A stretch of DNA of 64,000 nt, from NCBI GenBank assembly GCA_963786295.1, contig CAWAYV010000027.1, forward strand, positions 124,001 through 188,000. Reading direction: 5' to 3'. Positions 43,326-52,149 of this stretch are shown one piece after another. The number at the start of each line of letters is the position of its first letter. Position 1 is the first letter of the stretch. A program made the translations under genes and the position numbers. The notes beneath the pieces were generated by a model. The model was not told the DNA's origin, ran no database searches, and worked only from the letters and a program-made list of their open reading frames with translations. This DNA is from JACCZX01 sp963786295. Lineage in GTDB: Bacteria > Pseudomonadota > Gammaproteobacteria > Burkholderiales > Burkholderiaceae_F.

Positions 43326-43905
43326 ATGGATGTGCCGACGGTCGAGTTGTTCGAAACCGCGGTCACGTTCGAAGCCGAAGCACAGCGATCCATTGTCGGC
43401 GCATCAGTCCCTGTCGAAGACATTCGGCAAGAAGGCGGGCGTCACTTTCGTGTTCCGCGCCGACACCGCGAGCCAAGGCCGCTATTGGGTCTACTCGGCC
43501 GATCCTTGGCTTGAGCCGCCTGCAGAAGCCATTAGCGCTCTCGCTCCGAAAAGAATCGTCCTGCAACTCTGCGAAGGGCTCCCGTACCGCTTTGCGCTTG
43601 AGGCTTGTGTGGGACGCGAGAAGATGGTCGCCGGCGAGAAAGAGGTCGAGCCATTTCGCACGCCGCAGGAGGTCGAGTCGTGGATCAAGGCGATGGGACC
43701 CAAGTTCGGTTTCAAGCCGGATTTCTTCAACGTCGCCATCAAAGAGCTGCAGTTTCCGTATGGCGATCGCACGGTCAAGTTGCCGTACGCGTCGATCGAA
43801 GGCGTACTGCAGGTTACCGACGCGGACCTGATAAAGCGGCCGCTGTTGCGTGGAATCGGTTCGTATCGCCGAGTCGGCTTGGGATTGCTGCAGCTATCCA
43901 ACTAG
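43326..43905 (+). CDS. Orphan Cas6e (CasE/Cse3)-like CRISPR RNA endonuclease, frame broken once
   Basis: The repaired product (about 192 residues) aligns along its length with Escherichia coli CasE recalled from memory: first strand ELFETAVTF, then SAHQSLSKTF at the place of LYQLHQGLW with its catalytic histidine, then FVFRADTASQGRYWVYSAD, RIVLQLCEGLPYRFALEA, and the RAMP glycine-rich end IEGVLQVTDA with LLRGIGSYRRVGLGLLQL. One extra C at 43386 splits it into two frames. The ATG at 43326 fits the strand start; the frame is open further upstream to GTG 43206. No other cas gene or CRISPR array is in the window. A possible lateral acquisition. Confidence 0.65.
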
Positions 43906-43926
43906 TCGCAACACAACACTTGAAAG

Positions 43927-43949
43927 ACGGCGCTGCAGGCGCCGTTTTT
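43927..43949 (+). terminator. Terminator after the Cas6e-like gene
   Basis: ACGGCGC and GCGCCGT arms with loop TGCAG, followed by TTTT. It lies 21 bases after the stop codon and marks the end of that transcript before dacB. Confidence 0.85.
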
Positions 43950-44036
43950 CATTGCTCGCGCCCCACTAGACTCGCGGTTGGAAATTCATGCCGTGCACGA
44001 TCGAGATGAAGCTATTGATCGCTGTTAAAGCTTTCG

Positions 44037-45446
44037 GTGTTGGCGGTAACGGCCTTGCTGACGTTTGCCTCATCAAATGCGGTGAGCGCGCAGCCAGCGC
44101 AAGCCTTCGTTTTGCCCGATGCGGTCGAGGCCGCTTTAAGAGTGGCCAATGTGCCGCTGTCCGCAGTCGGTGTCACCGTAGTGCCTTTGTCCGGTCCGGG
44201 CTTGACGCTGACGGCGAACGAGAACCAGCCGATGAATCCGGCGTCGACGATGAAGTTGGTGACGACGCTTGCCGGTCTTGAACTGCTCGGCCCGCAGTAT
44301 CAGTGGCGCACCGATCTGCTGAGCGCGGCACCGTTGAGAAACGGCGTGCTCGAAGGCGATCTGTGGCTGCGCGGCAGCGGCGACCCGCAATTGGTCATCG
44401 AAGACCTGTGGCTGCTGGTGCAGCGATTGCGCGGCGCCGGGGTGCGGGAGATTCGCGGCAATTTGATGCTCGACCGCAGCGCGTTCGAAGTCGCACAGCA
44501 TGACCCCGGTGCCTTCGATGGCGAGGCATTGCGTCCGTACAACGCGGGGCCCGATGCGCTGCTGCTCAACTACAAGGCGGTCAGCTTTCACTTCACTGCC
44601 GATCTGGAAAACAGGCAAGCGCGCGTGTATGCGCTGCCTACGTTGGCCGGCATGGTGACGCCTGCCACCGTGCGCGGGGCAGATGGGCCGTGCAACGACT
44701 GGCGCGCACGGCTCGGTGGCGATTTCACCGATCCGCTGCGGCCGGCGTTCCGTGGTGCGTACCCCCTCTCGTGCGGCGATAAGGTCTGGCATGTCAGCGT
44801 GCTCGACATCGGTCAATATGCCGAAGCGTTGTTTCGCTCGCTGTGGGATTCGAGCGGCGGCGTGTGGCGCGGACGAGTACGCGACGGCTCGGTGGTGCCG
44901 CCCGATGCCAAGCGGCTGGCTCAGCACGAGTCGAAGCCGCTCGCCGAAGTGATCCGCGACATCAACAAATACAGCAACAACGTGATGGCGCGGCAATTGT
45001 TTCTGACGCTGGGAGCCGAAGCGAGCCGGAGGCCCGCGAACAAGGAGCGCGCGCAGCGCGTAGTAGGCGACTGGCTCGTAGGTAAGAGCTTGGATCGGCG
45101 CGAGTTCGTGCTTGAAAATGGAGCAGGGTTATCGCGGGTCGAACGCTTGACCGCGGCTGGGCTTGCACGGCTGCTACAAAGCGCGTTTGCGTCGCCGTTG
45201 ATGCCGGAGTTCGTCTCGTCACTGCCGATCGTCGGCATCGACGGCACAATGCGCCGCCGAAGCGCGGCGGCGGGCTCAGCGCATATCAAAACGGGACTAT
45301 TGGCCGACACGCGCGCAATCGCAGGCTACGTCCTGGCGGCGAGTGGCAGGCGCTACGCGGTGGTCGCCTTTATCAATCACCCAAACGCAGGCGCCGGCCA
45401 GCCGGCGCTCGATGCGCTACTTAATTGGGTGTACGCGCAGGGTTAG
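44037..45446 (+). CDS. dacB: D-alanyl-D-alanine carboxypeptidase/endopeptidase (PBP4)
   Basis: The 469-residue protein has the three penicillin-binding motifs: ASTMK (SxxK) near residue 70, YSNNVMARQL (SxN) near 315, and the KTG triad in AHIKTGLL near 417. This is the class C low-mass PBP4 that trims and cuts peptide cross-links in the periplasm. A signal peptide LLTFASSNAVSA-QP is present. The start may be longer: an ATG at 44007 reads MKLLIAVKAF in a frame that a single extra base near 44036 would join, giving a fuller signal peptide. Its stop overlaps that of the gene on the other strand. Confidence 0.92.
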   Translation: MLAVTALLTFASSNAVSAQPAQAFVLPDAVEAALRVANVPLSAVGVTVVPLSGPGLTLTANENQPMNPASTMKLVTTLAGLELLGPQYQWRTDLLSAAPLRNGVLEGDLWLRGSGDPQLVIEDLWLLVQRLRGAGVREIRGNLMLDRSAFEVAQHDPGAFDGEALRPYNAGPDALLLNYKAVSFHFTADLENRQARVYALPTLAGMVTPATVRGADGPCNDWRARLGGDFTDPLRPAFRGAYPLSCGDKVWHVSVLDIGQYAEALFRSLWDSSGGVWRGRVRDGSVVPPDAKRLAQHESKPLAEVIRDINKYSNNVMARQLFLTLGAEASRRPANKERAQRVVGDWLVGKSLDRREFVLENGAGLSRVERLTAAGLARLLQSAFASPLMPEFVSSLPIVGIDGTMRRRSAAAGSAHIKTGLLADTRAIAGYVLAASGRRYAVVAFINHPNAGAGQPALDALLNWVYAQG

Positions 45447-46066
45447 AGGCTGTGCAGAGCAGCGTACTTGATCGTGCAGCCGTAGGCCTGGCTGTTTGTT
45501 TTCGACACGGGCTTGCCCGACTTGGCGTCGGTCAGTGCGGCGACGACGTAGTTGGTCGCCGTCTTGACGTCGGCTACGTTGGTGCTGCGCTTGTCGTCGA
45601 TCGCTCCGGCATACACCAGCGTTCCGTTCGGATCGATCACGTACATGTGTGGGGTGACTCTGGCGCCGAATGCGCGGCCCACTTCGCCCTTGGCATCCAT
45701 TAGTACTGCGGCAGGGGCGGCGTTGTGTTGCTTGAACCAGGCAGCCAGTTTGGCCGGCGGCATGTAGTCCGAGCTGCTCTCGTTGGTCGAATTGATCGAT
45801 AGCCAAGCAACGTCCTCTGCGCCGAAGCGTTTTTGCAGCGCCTGCATGTTGCCGCTGTCGTAGTGCTTTTGAACAAACGGGCAGCCGGGGTTGTTCCATT
45901 CGAGCACGACGTACTTGCCTTTGAAATCCGCCAATGAAACCGGTTTGCCGGCCACGTCCGTCGCGCGAAAACTCGGCGCGGGCTGTCCGATTGCAGGCGC
46001 TGCGTTCGCAATCGAAGCGACCGACGACGCCAACAAACCGGCAGCAAACCAATGAATCATCTTCAT
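45443..46066 (-). CDS. Periplasmic thioredoxin-fold (redoxin/TlpA-like) protein
   Basis: The 207-residue protein has a signal peptide (MIHWFAAGLLASSVASIANA-AP) and a peroxiredoxin-like domain: FRATDVAGKPVSLADFKGKY, VVLEWNNPGCPFVQKHYDSG with a single cysteine at the usual active-site place, and TPHMYVIDPNGTLVYAGAID. The CxxC pair of true TlpA is absent, so a peroxiredoxin or an accessory of the DsbD-like reductase is more likely. Its start overlaps the dsbD stop (ATGA), so the pair is coupled. AAGGAG precedes the ATG. Confidence 0.87.
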   Translation of the reverse strand: MKMIHWFAAGLLASSVASIANAAPAIGQPAPSFRATDVAGKPVSLADFKGKYVVLEWNNPGCPFVQKHYDSGNMQALQKRFGAEDVAWLSINSTNESSSDYMPPAKLAAWFKQHNAAPAAVLMDAKGEVGRAFGARVTPHMYVIDPNGTLVYAGAIDDKRSTNVADVKTATNYVVAALTDAKSGKPVSKTNSQAYGCTIKYAALHSL

Positions 46067-48072
46067 TTTGAGGTCTCCTTCATCTTGTCCAGCGCAGCTA
46101 GGACGATGCCTTCGGTCAAAAGTTCGGGCAGAACCGAAGCCTCGCCCTTGCGATCGTAAAGCACGTATAGCGGAACGCCGTTGCGTCCGAATTGTGCCAG
46201 CGCCTGCGTGATCTTCTCGTCGCGATTGGTCCAGTCGGCGCGCATCAGCACGATATTGTCTGCCGCGAACCGTGTCTTCACGTTGTCGGCGCGCAGTGCG
46301 ACTCGCTTGTTGACCTGGCACGTGACGCACCAGGCGGCGGTGAAATCGACGAACACGACTTTGCCTTCGGTTCGAAGCTGCGCCAATTTTTCCGGCGAAT
46401 ATTCGGTCCAGCCCGCATCAGCCGTTGAGCGTGTGCCAGGGGCCAGCGCTTCGCTGGTGGCGATCGGCGCAAACGTCAACGCGGTCAGCATGCCGCCAAC
46501 CACGGCGACCCAGCGAAATACGCGCGCACCACGTTGCGATAGTCCGAGCGCCCATAGTGTGAAGCCCACTGCCACCAAAACACCGAGCGCGAGAGCAACA
46601 CCGCCGGCGTCGACTTGCTGGGCCAACACCCACAACAACCAGACGCACGTCGCAAACATCGGGAACGCCATGAACTGCTTGAATAATTCCATCCACCGTC
46701 CGGGCCGAGGCAGCTTTGCCAACAGGCTCGGGAACAATGTCAGCAGCACATAGGGTGCGGCCATCCCGACACCAAGCGCGGCGAATACCGATAGCGCGAT
46801 CACCGCAGGCTGTGTGATCGCGTAACCCAGTGCCGCGCCCATGAACGGCGCGGTGCACGGCGAAGCGACGATGACCGCCAGCACGCCGGTACCGAAGCTG
46901 CCGCGCCAGTCTGATTTGTGTGCCAGCGCGTCGGCTGCCTTCAAGTTGGCAACACCGGTGGCCATCGTGAATTCGTACACGCCAAGCAAATTCAAGCCGA
47001 TGGCGAAGAACAGCACGGTCAATGCGGCGACGACCCACGGCGTTTGCAGTTGAAAGCCCCATCCGAGCGCACTGCCTGCCTGTTGCAATCCGATCAGCAA
47101 TGCGGCGAGCAGCACGAACGAAAGCACCACCCCGACGGCAAACGCAACGCCGTGCGCGGCCATCGGCCCCGAGTGTGTGCGATGCTGCGCGAGGCCGATC
47201 AGCTTCAGCGACAACACCGGGAACACGCACGGCATCAGATTCAGGATCAATCCGCCGAGGAACGCTGTGCCCAGTGCGGCCAACAGCGACATCGACGAGC
47301 CTGCACCTGCTGCGCTGGTAGCACCGGCCGCGGCGCCAACCGCACCGGCCGACAGCGGCGCTTGTACGACGCTGGCCCACCCGTTGGCATAGGCCGGCCC
47401 GCCATTAGCAACCACTACGCCCTTTAATGTCTTGAAGTCGGGCGCGATCGGTTTGGCTGCGGTCAAATAAATCGCAGACTGGCCGCCTTCGCTTTTCAAC
47501 GCCTGCGGCGCAGCCGCTTCGATACGGCCTTCTTCGAGAGGGAAGAATTCGAATTTGTCGAGCGTCTTACCGGCGGGTGGTGACACCGCAACGCGAATTC
47601 GATTCCCATCGATACTCGCGCTCGCGGCAAGCGCGGATGTGGGTACACGTGCTTGCGCTGCCTTGAACAGCGCGGCCGACGACGACGGCGCCGCCTGCGG
47701 CTTGACCGGCAACGTCAACTTCACCTGCGCATCGCCGGGAATGCAAACGTCCTTGCACTCGAGCCACGACGCCTTTGCATTCAGCGTCACTGGTGTGCCG
47801 GCCGGAAGGTCAGCCGGGACTTGCACGGTCGTCAGCAGCAGTGTTTCGCCCTCGTAACCGAAATTCATCAACGGCCCGACCGGCAACCGCTTCGGATGCG
47901 GCCAGGCGATCGGGCCGGCGTTAAAGCCCGCAGGCAGCTGCCATTTGATTTGCGTCGGCAACCCTGAGTCGCCCGGCACCTGCCAGTATGTGTGCCATTC
48001 GTTTTCATGCTTCAGGCGCAAGCCAACGGTCAGCGGTTGACCCGGAACGATCGCGTCGGTAGCCGCGATCAA
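46063..48072 (-). CDS. DsbD/ScsB-type thiol:disulfide interchange protein
   Basis: The protein has an N-terminal periplasmic domain (WLECKDVCIPGDAQVKLTLP), a membrane domain of eight helices (LLAALGTAFLGGLILNLMPC onward, with the second conserved cysteine in VIVASPCTAPFMGAALGYA) and a C-terminal thioredoxin domain with AAWCVTCQVNKRV. It moves electrons from cytoplasmic thioredoxin to periplasmic thiols. The frame is open to 48171 and includes a clear signal peptide RALAFTLAAVVATSAAGQS before the first recognised start (TTG 48072). An ATG at 48186 is in frame but meets TAA after four codons, so the true start is unclear. Confidence 0.9.
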   Translation of the reverse strand: MIAATDAIVPGQPLTVGLRLKHENEWHTYWQVPGDSGLPTQIKWQLPAGFNAGPIAWPHPKRLPVGPLMNFGYEGETLLLTTVQVPADLPAGTPVTLNAKASWLECKDVCIPGDAQVKLTLPVKPQAAPSSSAALFKAAQARVPTSALAASASIDGNRIRVAVSPPAGKTLDKFEFFPLEEGRIEAAAPQALKSEGGQSAIYLTAAKPIAPDFKTLKGVVVANGGPAYANGWASVVQAPLSAGAVGAAAGATSAAGAGSSMSLLAALGTAFLGGLILNLMPCVFPVLSLKLIGLAQHRTHSGPMAAHGVAFAVGVVLSFVLLAALLIGLQQAGSALGWGFQLQTPWVVAALTVLFFAIGLNLLGVYEFTMATGVANLKAADALAHKSDWRGSFGTGVLAVIVASPCTAPFMGAALGYAITQPAVIALSVFAALGVGMAAPYVLLTLFPSLLAKLPRPGRWMELFKQFMAFPMFATCVWLLWVLAQQVDAGGVALALGVLVAVGFTLWALGLSQRGARVFRWVAVVGGMLTALTFAPIATSEALAPGTRSTADAGWTEYSPEKLAQLRTEGKVVFVDFTAAWCVTCQVNKRVALRADNVKTRFAADNIVLMRADWTNRDEKITQALAQFGRNGVPLYVLYDRKGEASVLPELLTEGIVLAALDKMKETSK

Positions 48073-48248
48073 TTCGGCATCGACGTGTTTTTCAGGCGCG
48101 CCAAAGCGTGGCAGCGATTGGCCTGCGGCGGACGTTGCGACGACTGCGGCAAGGGTGAATGCGAGGGCTCGTTAACTAAGCGGCATGGTCTTTCGTCTAA
48201 CAATTAACAATCAAGTTCCCGTCTTTCGAGCCCCGATGGGTCGTCCGC

Positions 48249-49544
48249 TTAGCGGATCTCCGCGAAAGCTTCTTCCGCAGCAGCGATAGTCGCATCGATC
48301 ACCGCATCATCATGCGCCATCGAGACGAAGCCTGCTTCATAGGCCGACGGCGCGAGATATACGCCGCGCGCCAGCATTGCATGAAAAAACCGCTTGAATC
48401 GTTCGATATCGCACGCCATTACGCCGGCGTAACGGTCGGGCACTGCGGCGGCGAAGTAAATGCCGAACATGCCACCGACGCTATCGCCAGAAAACGCTAA
48501 GCCAGGCGCACTGCGTTTTGCAGCTGATACGAGACGATCGACCAGCGTGCGCGTGCGCTTGCCAAGCTCTTCGTAGAAGCCGGGGCGGGCAACTTCCTTC
48601 AATGTTGCCAGGCCGCAGGCAACCGCCACCGGATTGCCCGACAAAGTGCCGGCCTGATACACGTTGCCAAGCGGCGCCAGGCGTTGCATCACTTCGCGCT
48701 TTCCGCCGAAAGCGGCCAGCGGCATGCCGCCGCCGATCACTTTTCCGAGCACCGTGACGTCGGGATCGATCCCGTACAGCGCTTGCGCGCCGCCCGCCGC
48801 AACACGAAATCCCGACATCACTTCGTCGAAGATCAGCAATGCGCCGTGTGCGCTGCACTGCTCGCGCATCGTGCGCAGAAACTCGGGTGTCGCACGCACC
48901 AGGTTCATGTTGCCCGCGATCGGCTCGACGATGACGCATGCAATGTCGTCGCCATGCTGCTTGAAGGCATCCTGCAGTTGCTGCGCGTCGTTATAGTCGA
49001 GCACAAGGGTGTGCTGCGTGATCTCGGCCGGCACACCGGCGCTGCTGGGGTGACCGAAGGTCAGCAGCCCGGAGCCGGCTTTGACCAGCAAGCTGTCGGC
49101 GTGGCCGTGATAGCAACCCTCGAACTTGATGATCTTGCGCCGGCTGCCGTCGCCCGCCGCGCCTCTGGCGAGACGGATCGCACTCATCGCCGCTTCGGTG
49201 CCTGATGACACCAGTCGTACCTGCTGCATCGACGGTACGCGTTCGATCAATGCTTCGGCCATTTGTATCTCGGCTTCGGTCGGTGCGCCGAATGAGATTC
49301 CGCGTGGCAAAGCGTCCTGAATTGCCCGCATCACTGCAGCGTGTGCGTGGCCCAGGATCATCGGCCCCCACGACCCGATGTAATCGATGTAGCGCGCACC
49401 TTCCGCATCCCAGAAGTAAGGGCCGGCGGCGCGTGCGATAAAGCGGGGCGTGCCGCCGACCGAGCGGAACGCGCGCACGGGAGAGTTGACCCCGCCGGGA
49501 ATCGAGCGCTGCGCGCGTTCAAATAGTTGTTCGTTGCTCGTCAT
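48249..49544 (-). CDS. hemL: Glutamate-1-semialdehyde 2,1-aminomutase
   Basis: The 431-residue PLP enzyme makes 5-aminolevulinate in the C5 tetrapyrrole pathway. Motifs: ERAQRSIPGGVNSPVRAFRS at the N-terminus, RLARGAAGDGSRRKIIKFEG near 122, LIFDEVMSGFRVAAGG near 240 and the PLP-lysine region VTVLGKVIGGGMPLAAFGG near 264. Length is standard. The stop is followed, downstream, by only a short space to dsbD. It overlaps thiE by 26 bases, with which it is probably cotranscribed. Confidence 0.96.
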   Translation of the reverse strand: MTSNEQLFERAQRSIPGGVNSPVRAFRSVGGTPRFIARAAGPYFWDAEGARYIDYIGSWGPMILGHAHAAVMRAIQDALPRGISFGAPTEAEIQMAEALIERVPSMQQVRLVSSGTEAAMSAIRLARGAAGDGSRRKIIKFEGCYHGHADSLLVKAGSGLLTFGHPSSAGVPAEITQHTLVLDYNDAQQLQDAFKQHGDDIACVIVEPIAGNMNLVRATPEFLRTMREQCSAHGALLIFDEVMSGFRVAAGGAQALYGIDPDVTVLGKVIGGGMPLAAFGGKREVMQRLAPLGNVYQAGTLSGNPVAVACGLATLKEVARPGFYEELGKRTRTLVDRLVSAAKRSAPGLAFSGDSVGGMFGIYFAAAVPDRYAGVMACDIERFKRFFHAMLARGVYLAPSAYEAGFVSMAHDDAVIDATIAAAEEAFAEIR

Positions 49545-50193
49545 GCTGGATTTTTCCCTGGTCGAATCGCCGTATCAGCTCGTGTACTGCTTGCGCCGGA
49601 TTCTCTGCGCCGAAGATCGCGTCGAGTACTGCTGCTGCATGAGCGCCGGCGGCTGCGACCGTCGCCACGTTATCCGCATCGATGCCGCCGATCGCGATAA
49701 TGCGCCGCTGTGGCCATGTAGCCCGTGCTTCGGACACCAGCGCCAGCGGCGCGCGTACGGCGGCAGGCTTTGTTACGGACTCGAATATCGAGCCAAAGGC
49801 TACCGCGTCGGCACCGGCCGCGATTGCAGCGCGCGCGCGGTCGAGCTGGTTGTAGCAGGACACGCCCAGCAGCTGATCCGGCAGTCGGCGCCGTGCGTGT
49901 GCCACATTGCCATCGTCGCGGCCTAGATGCACGCCGTTTGCACCCGAGCGCATCGCGATGTCAATGCTGTCGTTGACGATCAACAGTGCGCCGGCGGCAC
50001 GCGTCAATGCGGCGAGCCGATATGCGCGGTCGAGCCTCTGCGCATCGTCGGCCGTCTTGTCCCGATATTGAACGGCGCGCACTCCGGCGTCCAACGACTG
50101 CTCGACGACAGCGAGCACACTATCGAAGCCGCGCGCGCCCGAGTCTGGAGTCAGCAAATAAATGCCGGCCAGACGTGTCGCTTCAAGCGCCAT
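49519..50193 (-). CDS. thiE: Thiamine-phosphate synthase
   Basis: The 224-residue TIM-barrel enzyme joins the pyrimidine and thiazole halves of thiamine. It begins with LAGIYLLTPD, has AVQYRDKTADDAQ near residue 42, LIVNDSIDIAMRSGANGVHL near 72 and GRDDGNVAHARRRLP next, then FGSIFESVTKPAA near 134 and IIAIGGIDADNVATVAAAGA near 170. The start at 50193 lies in a 200-base divergent region shared with rubredoxin. I saw no TPP riboswitch there. thiL is elsewhere in the window. Confidence 0.94.
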   Translation of the reverse strand: MALEATRLAGIYLLTPDSGARGFDSVLAVVEQSLDAGVRAVQYRDKTADDAQRLDRAYRLAALTRAAGALLIVNDSIDIAMRSGANGVHLGRDDGNVAHARRRLPDQLLGVSCYNQLDRARAAIAAGADAVAFGSIFESVTKPAAVRAPLALVSEARATWPQRRIIAIGGIDADNVATVAAAGAHAAAVLDAIFGAENPAQAVHELIRRFDQGKIQHDEQRTTI

Positions 50194-50393
50194 CGAAGTG
50201 CATCTAGGCGATCACAGACCAAGGACGTGCGATCGATCGAAACGCGATGCCGCACACGGCTAAATTAGTCACGCAAAATGGGTAGCGGTAAGTGGGTAGC
50301 GGATATCTGTGATGCCACGTTATGATCACCCGCTAACCTATTGATTTTAGCCGTCGACTTCGTTTTTGCGCCGGCTTTCGTTTGTTGGGCACC

Positions 50394-50576
50394 ATGACGA
50401 CCGACGTGGCGATGAGAACCTGGATGTGTCTCATCTGTGGCTGGATCTATGACGAGGCAGCGGGGGTTCCGGAAGCAGGAGTGGCGGCTGGGACGCGATG
50501 GGAAGACATTCCTCCGAATTGGACGTGCCCCGAGTGTGGAGCGCGCAAAGAAGATTTCGAAATGGTTGAAATCTGA
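50394..50576 (+). CDS. Rubredoxin
   Basis: This 60-residue protein holds the four iron ligands as MCLICGWIYDE and NWTCPECGARKEDFEMVEI, the usual paired CxxCG knuckles. Rubredoxins carry single electrons. In betaproteobacteria this gene is typically next to hemL-thiE and pilG, as here. ATG 50394 and ATG 50412 are both possible starts; the second gives the common MRTWMCLICGW beginning. The gene is divergent from thiE. Confidence 0.9.
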   Translation: MTTDVAMRTWMCLICGWIYDEAAGVPEAGVAAGTRWEDIPPNWTCPECGARKEDFEMVEI

Positions 50577-50664
50577 CCTGGGAACCTCGGTATTCGGCGC
50601 TGAGCGCGAGCCATTGTCGCGTACAACGCAGGCTCGGTGACAAGCGTGAAATGGGTAGCAGCAG

Positions 50665-51060
50665 ATGGCGACTCAGGACCTTTCGGAAATCCGCGGAAAG
50701 AAAGTGATGGTGATCGACGATTCGAACACCATCCGTCGCAGCGCGGAAATTTTTCTATCGCAAGCGGGCTGTCAGGTGATACTGGCGCAGGACGGCTTTG
50801 AGGCGCTTTCGAAGATCAACGATCACCAACCCAACATTATTTTTTGCGACATCTTGATGCCGCGGCTTGATGGCTATCAGACATGCGCGCTGATCAAGCG
50901 CAGTCCGCGCTTTCACAAGACGCCGGTGGTCATGCTGTCGTCAAAAGACGGATTGTTCGATCGAGCGCGCGGGCGCATGGTCGGCTCCAGCGAATACCTG
51001 ACAAAGCCGTTTACAAAGGACAGCCTGCTGACTGCCGTACGACAGCATTCGATGAATTGA
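50665..51060 (+). CDS. pilG: Twitching motility response regulator PilG
   Basis: The 131-residue single-domain receiver has the acidic pair in VMVIDDSNTIRRSAEIFL, the phosphoacceptor Asp in IIFCDILMPRLDGYQTC and the conserved Lys in SSEYLTKPFTKDSLL. It is phosphorylated by the large hybrid kinase downstream and promotes type IV pilus extension. It starts a tight group pilG, pilH, pilI, pilJ, chpA on one strand, 30 bases before pilH. The N-terminal RGKKV is typical of PilG. Confidence 0.93.
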   Translation: MATQDLSEIRGKKVMVIDDSNTIRRSAEIFLSQAGCQVILAQDGFEALSKINDHQPNIIFCDILMPRLDGYQTCALIKRSPRFHKTPVVMLSSKDGLFDRARGRMVGSSEYLTKPFTKDSLLTAVRQHSMN

Positions 51061-51090
51061 GAATCGAAGCTGTTGGCCGAGGGGAGAGCC

Positions 51091-51456
51091 ATGCCAATCA
51101 AGAAAGTATTGATCGTCGATGATTCACCGACGGAGCGTCATGTGTTGACGGAAATGCTGACCAAGCAGGGGTACTCCGTATCGACCGCGGAGAACGCGGA
51201 CGAGGCAATGATCAAGGTCAGGACATTGATCCCGGATCTGATCCTGATGGACGTGGTGATGCCCGGGCAGAACGGCTTTCAGTTGACGCGCGCGCTCTCG
51301 AAGGATCCAGTGACCCAGAACATTCCGATCATCATGTGCACCAGCAAGAACCAGCAGACCGATCGCATCTGGGGACTGCGGCAAGGTGCGCGCGACTACG
51401 TCGTCAAGCCGGTCAAGGCCGATGAGTTGCTCGAGAAAATCGCCGCATTTAACTAG
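51091..51456 (+). CDS. pilH: Twitching motility response regulator PilH
   Basis: The 121-residue receiver starts MPIKKVLIVDDSPTERHVLT, with phosphoacceptor Asp in LILMDVVMPGQNGFQLTRAL and Lys in VVKPVKADELLEKI near the end. PilH acts as phosphate sink or retraction branch in the Pil-Chp system. The ATG at 51091, preceded by AGGGGAG, was chosen. It is 30 bases after pilG and 33 before pilI. Confidence 0.93.
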   Translation: MPIKKVLIVDDSPTERHVLTEMLTKQGYSVSTAENADEAMIKVRTLIPDLILMDVVMPGQNGFQLTRALSKDPVTQNIPIIMCTSKNQQTDRIWGLRQGARDYVVKPVKADELLEKIAAFN

Positions 51457-51489
51457 TCAATGAGCTAGGCACAAAGCGACATTCAAATT

Positions 51490-52032
51490 ATGGCCACCAG
51501 CGCTGAAGCCACCAACCGGCAGCTCGTCAAACTGCGTGAATTCTCCACGCAGCTGGCGCAGCGTTTAAAGGAGGCTCCGAACAAGCCGACCGAGCCGACG
51601 CGTCTTGCGATTCGTATCGGGTCAGAAAACTATTTGATCGAAATGGCATTGGCCGGCGAGATTGTCAGCCTGCCCGACATCACGCCGGTGCCCTGGACGC
51701 GACCCTGGTATCGCGGGCTGGCCAACGTCCGCGGAAGGTTGATCGGTGTGGTCGATCTGTTGCACCTGATGGGCCGTGAACCTCTGACGCCGGACCAGAC
51801 ACAGCAGGTTCTCGTGTTCGGCGAAGTGCTCGGCGTGAACGCCGGCATTCTGGTGACGCGCGCTTTTGGCATTCGAAACCTGAAGGATCTAACGCCGCTC
51901 GATGGCACGTCACCGGCCGGCCGAGCCAGTTGGGAGCACGTGCGCTACCGAGACAACGAGGGATTGGCGATGACCGAGCTCGAATTGCGCGAGCTGGCCA
52001 CGTCGACGCATTTTGCGTCGATTGCAGTATGA
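51490..52032 (+). CDS. pilI: CheW-like adaptor PilI
   Basis: The 180-residue protein has an N-terminal helix (RQLVKLREFSTQLAQRLKE) and a CheW domain with RIGSENYLIEMALAGEIVS, PDITPVPWTRPWYRGLANVR and LIGVVDLLHLMGR. It bridges PilJ and the kinase. Placement between pilH and pilJ fits. A 117-base gap to pilJ carries no gene; the GGAGG near 52139 is the pilJ ribosome-binding site. Confidence 0.93.
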   Translation: MATSAEATNRQLVKLREFSTQLAQRLKEAPNKPTEPTRLAIRIGSENYLIEMALAGEIVSLPDITPVPWTRPWYRGLANVRGRLIGVVDLLHLMGREPLTPDQTQQVLVFGEVLGVNAGILVTRAFGIRNLKDLTPLDGTSPAGRASWEHVRYRDNEGLAMTELELRELATSTHFASIAV

Positions 52033-52149
52033 GTGGCGCATAACGCAACAACGGGAATGAAAACGGCGACCGCGACATGCGGCGATACGATGCCGCTCGA
52101 CTTTGAGCGGCACATGGTGTACGGCGGAGCTGTAGCGGCGGAGGGTTAA

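Noticed and set aside
50194..50393. A TPP riboswitch upstream of thiE
   Set aside because: The conserved TPP blocks were not found on the minus strand; only a short direct repeat GGGTAGCGG was seen.
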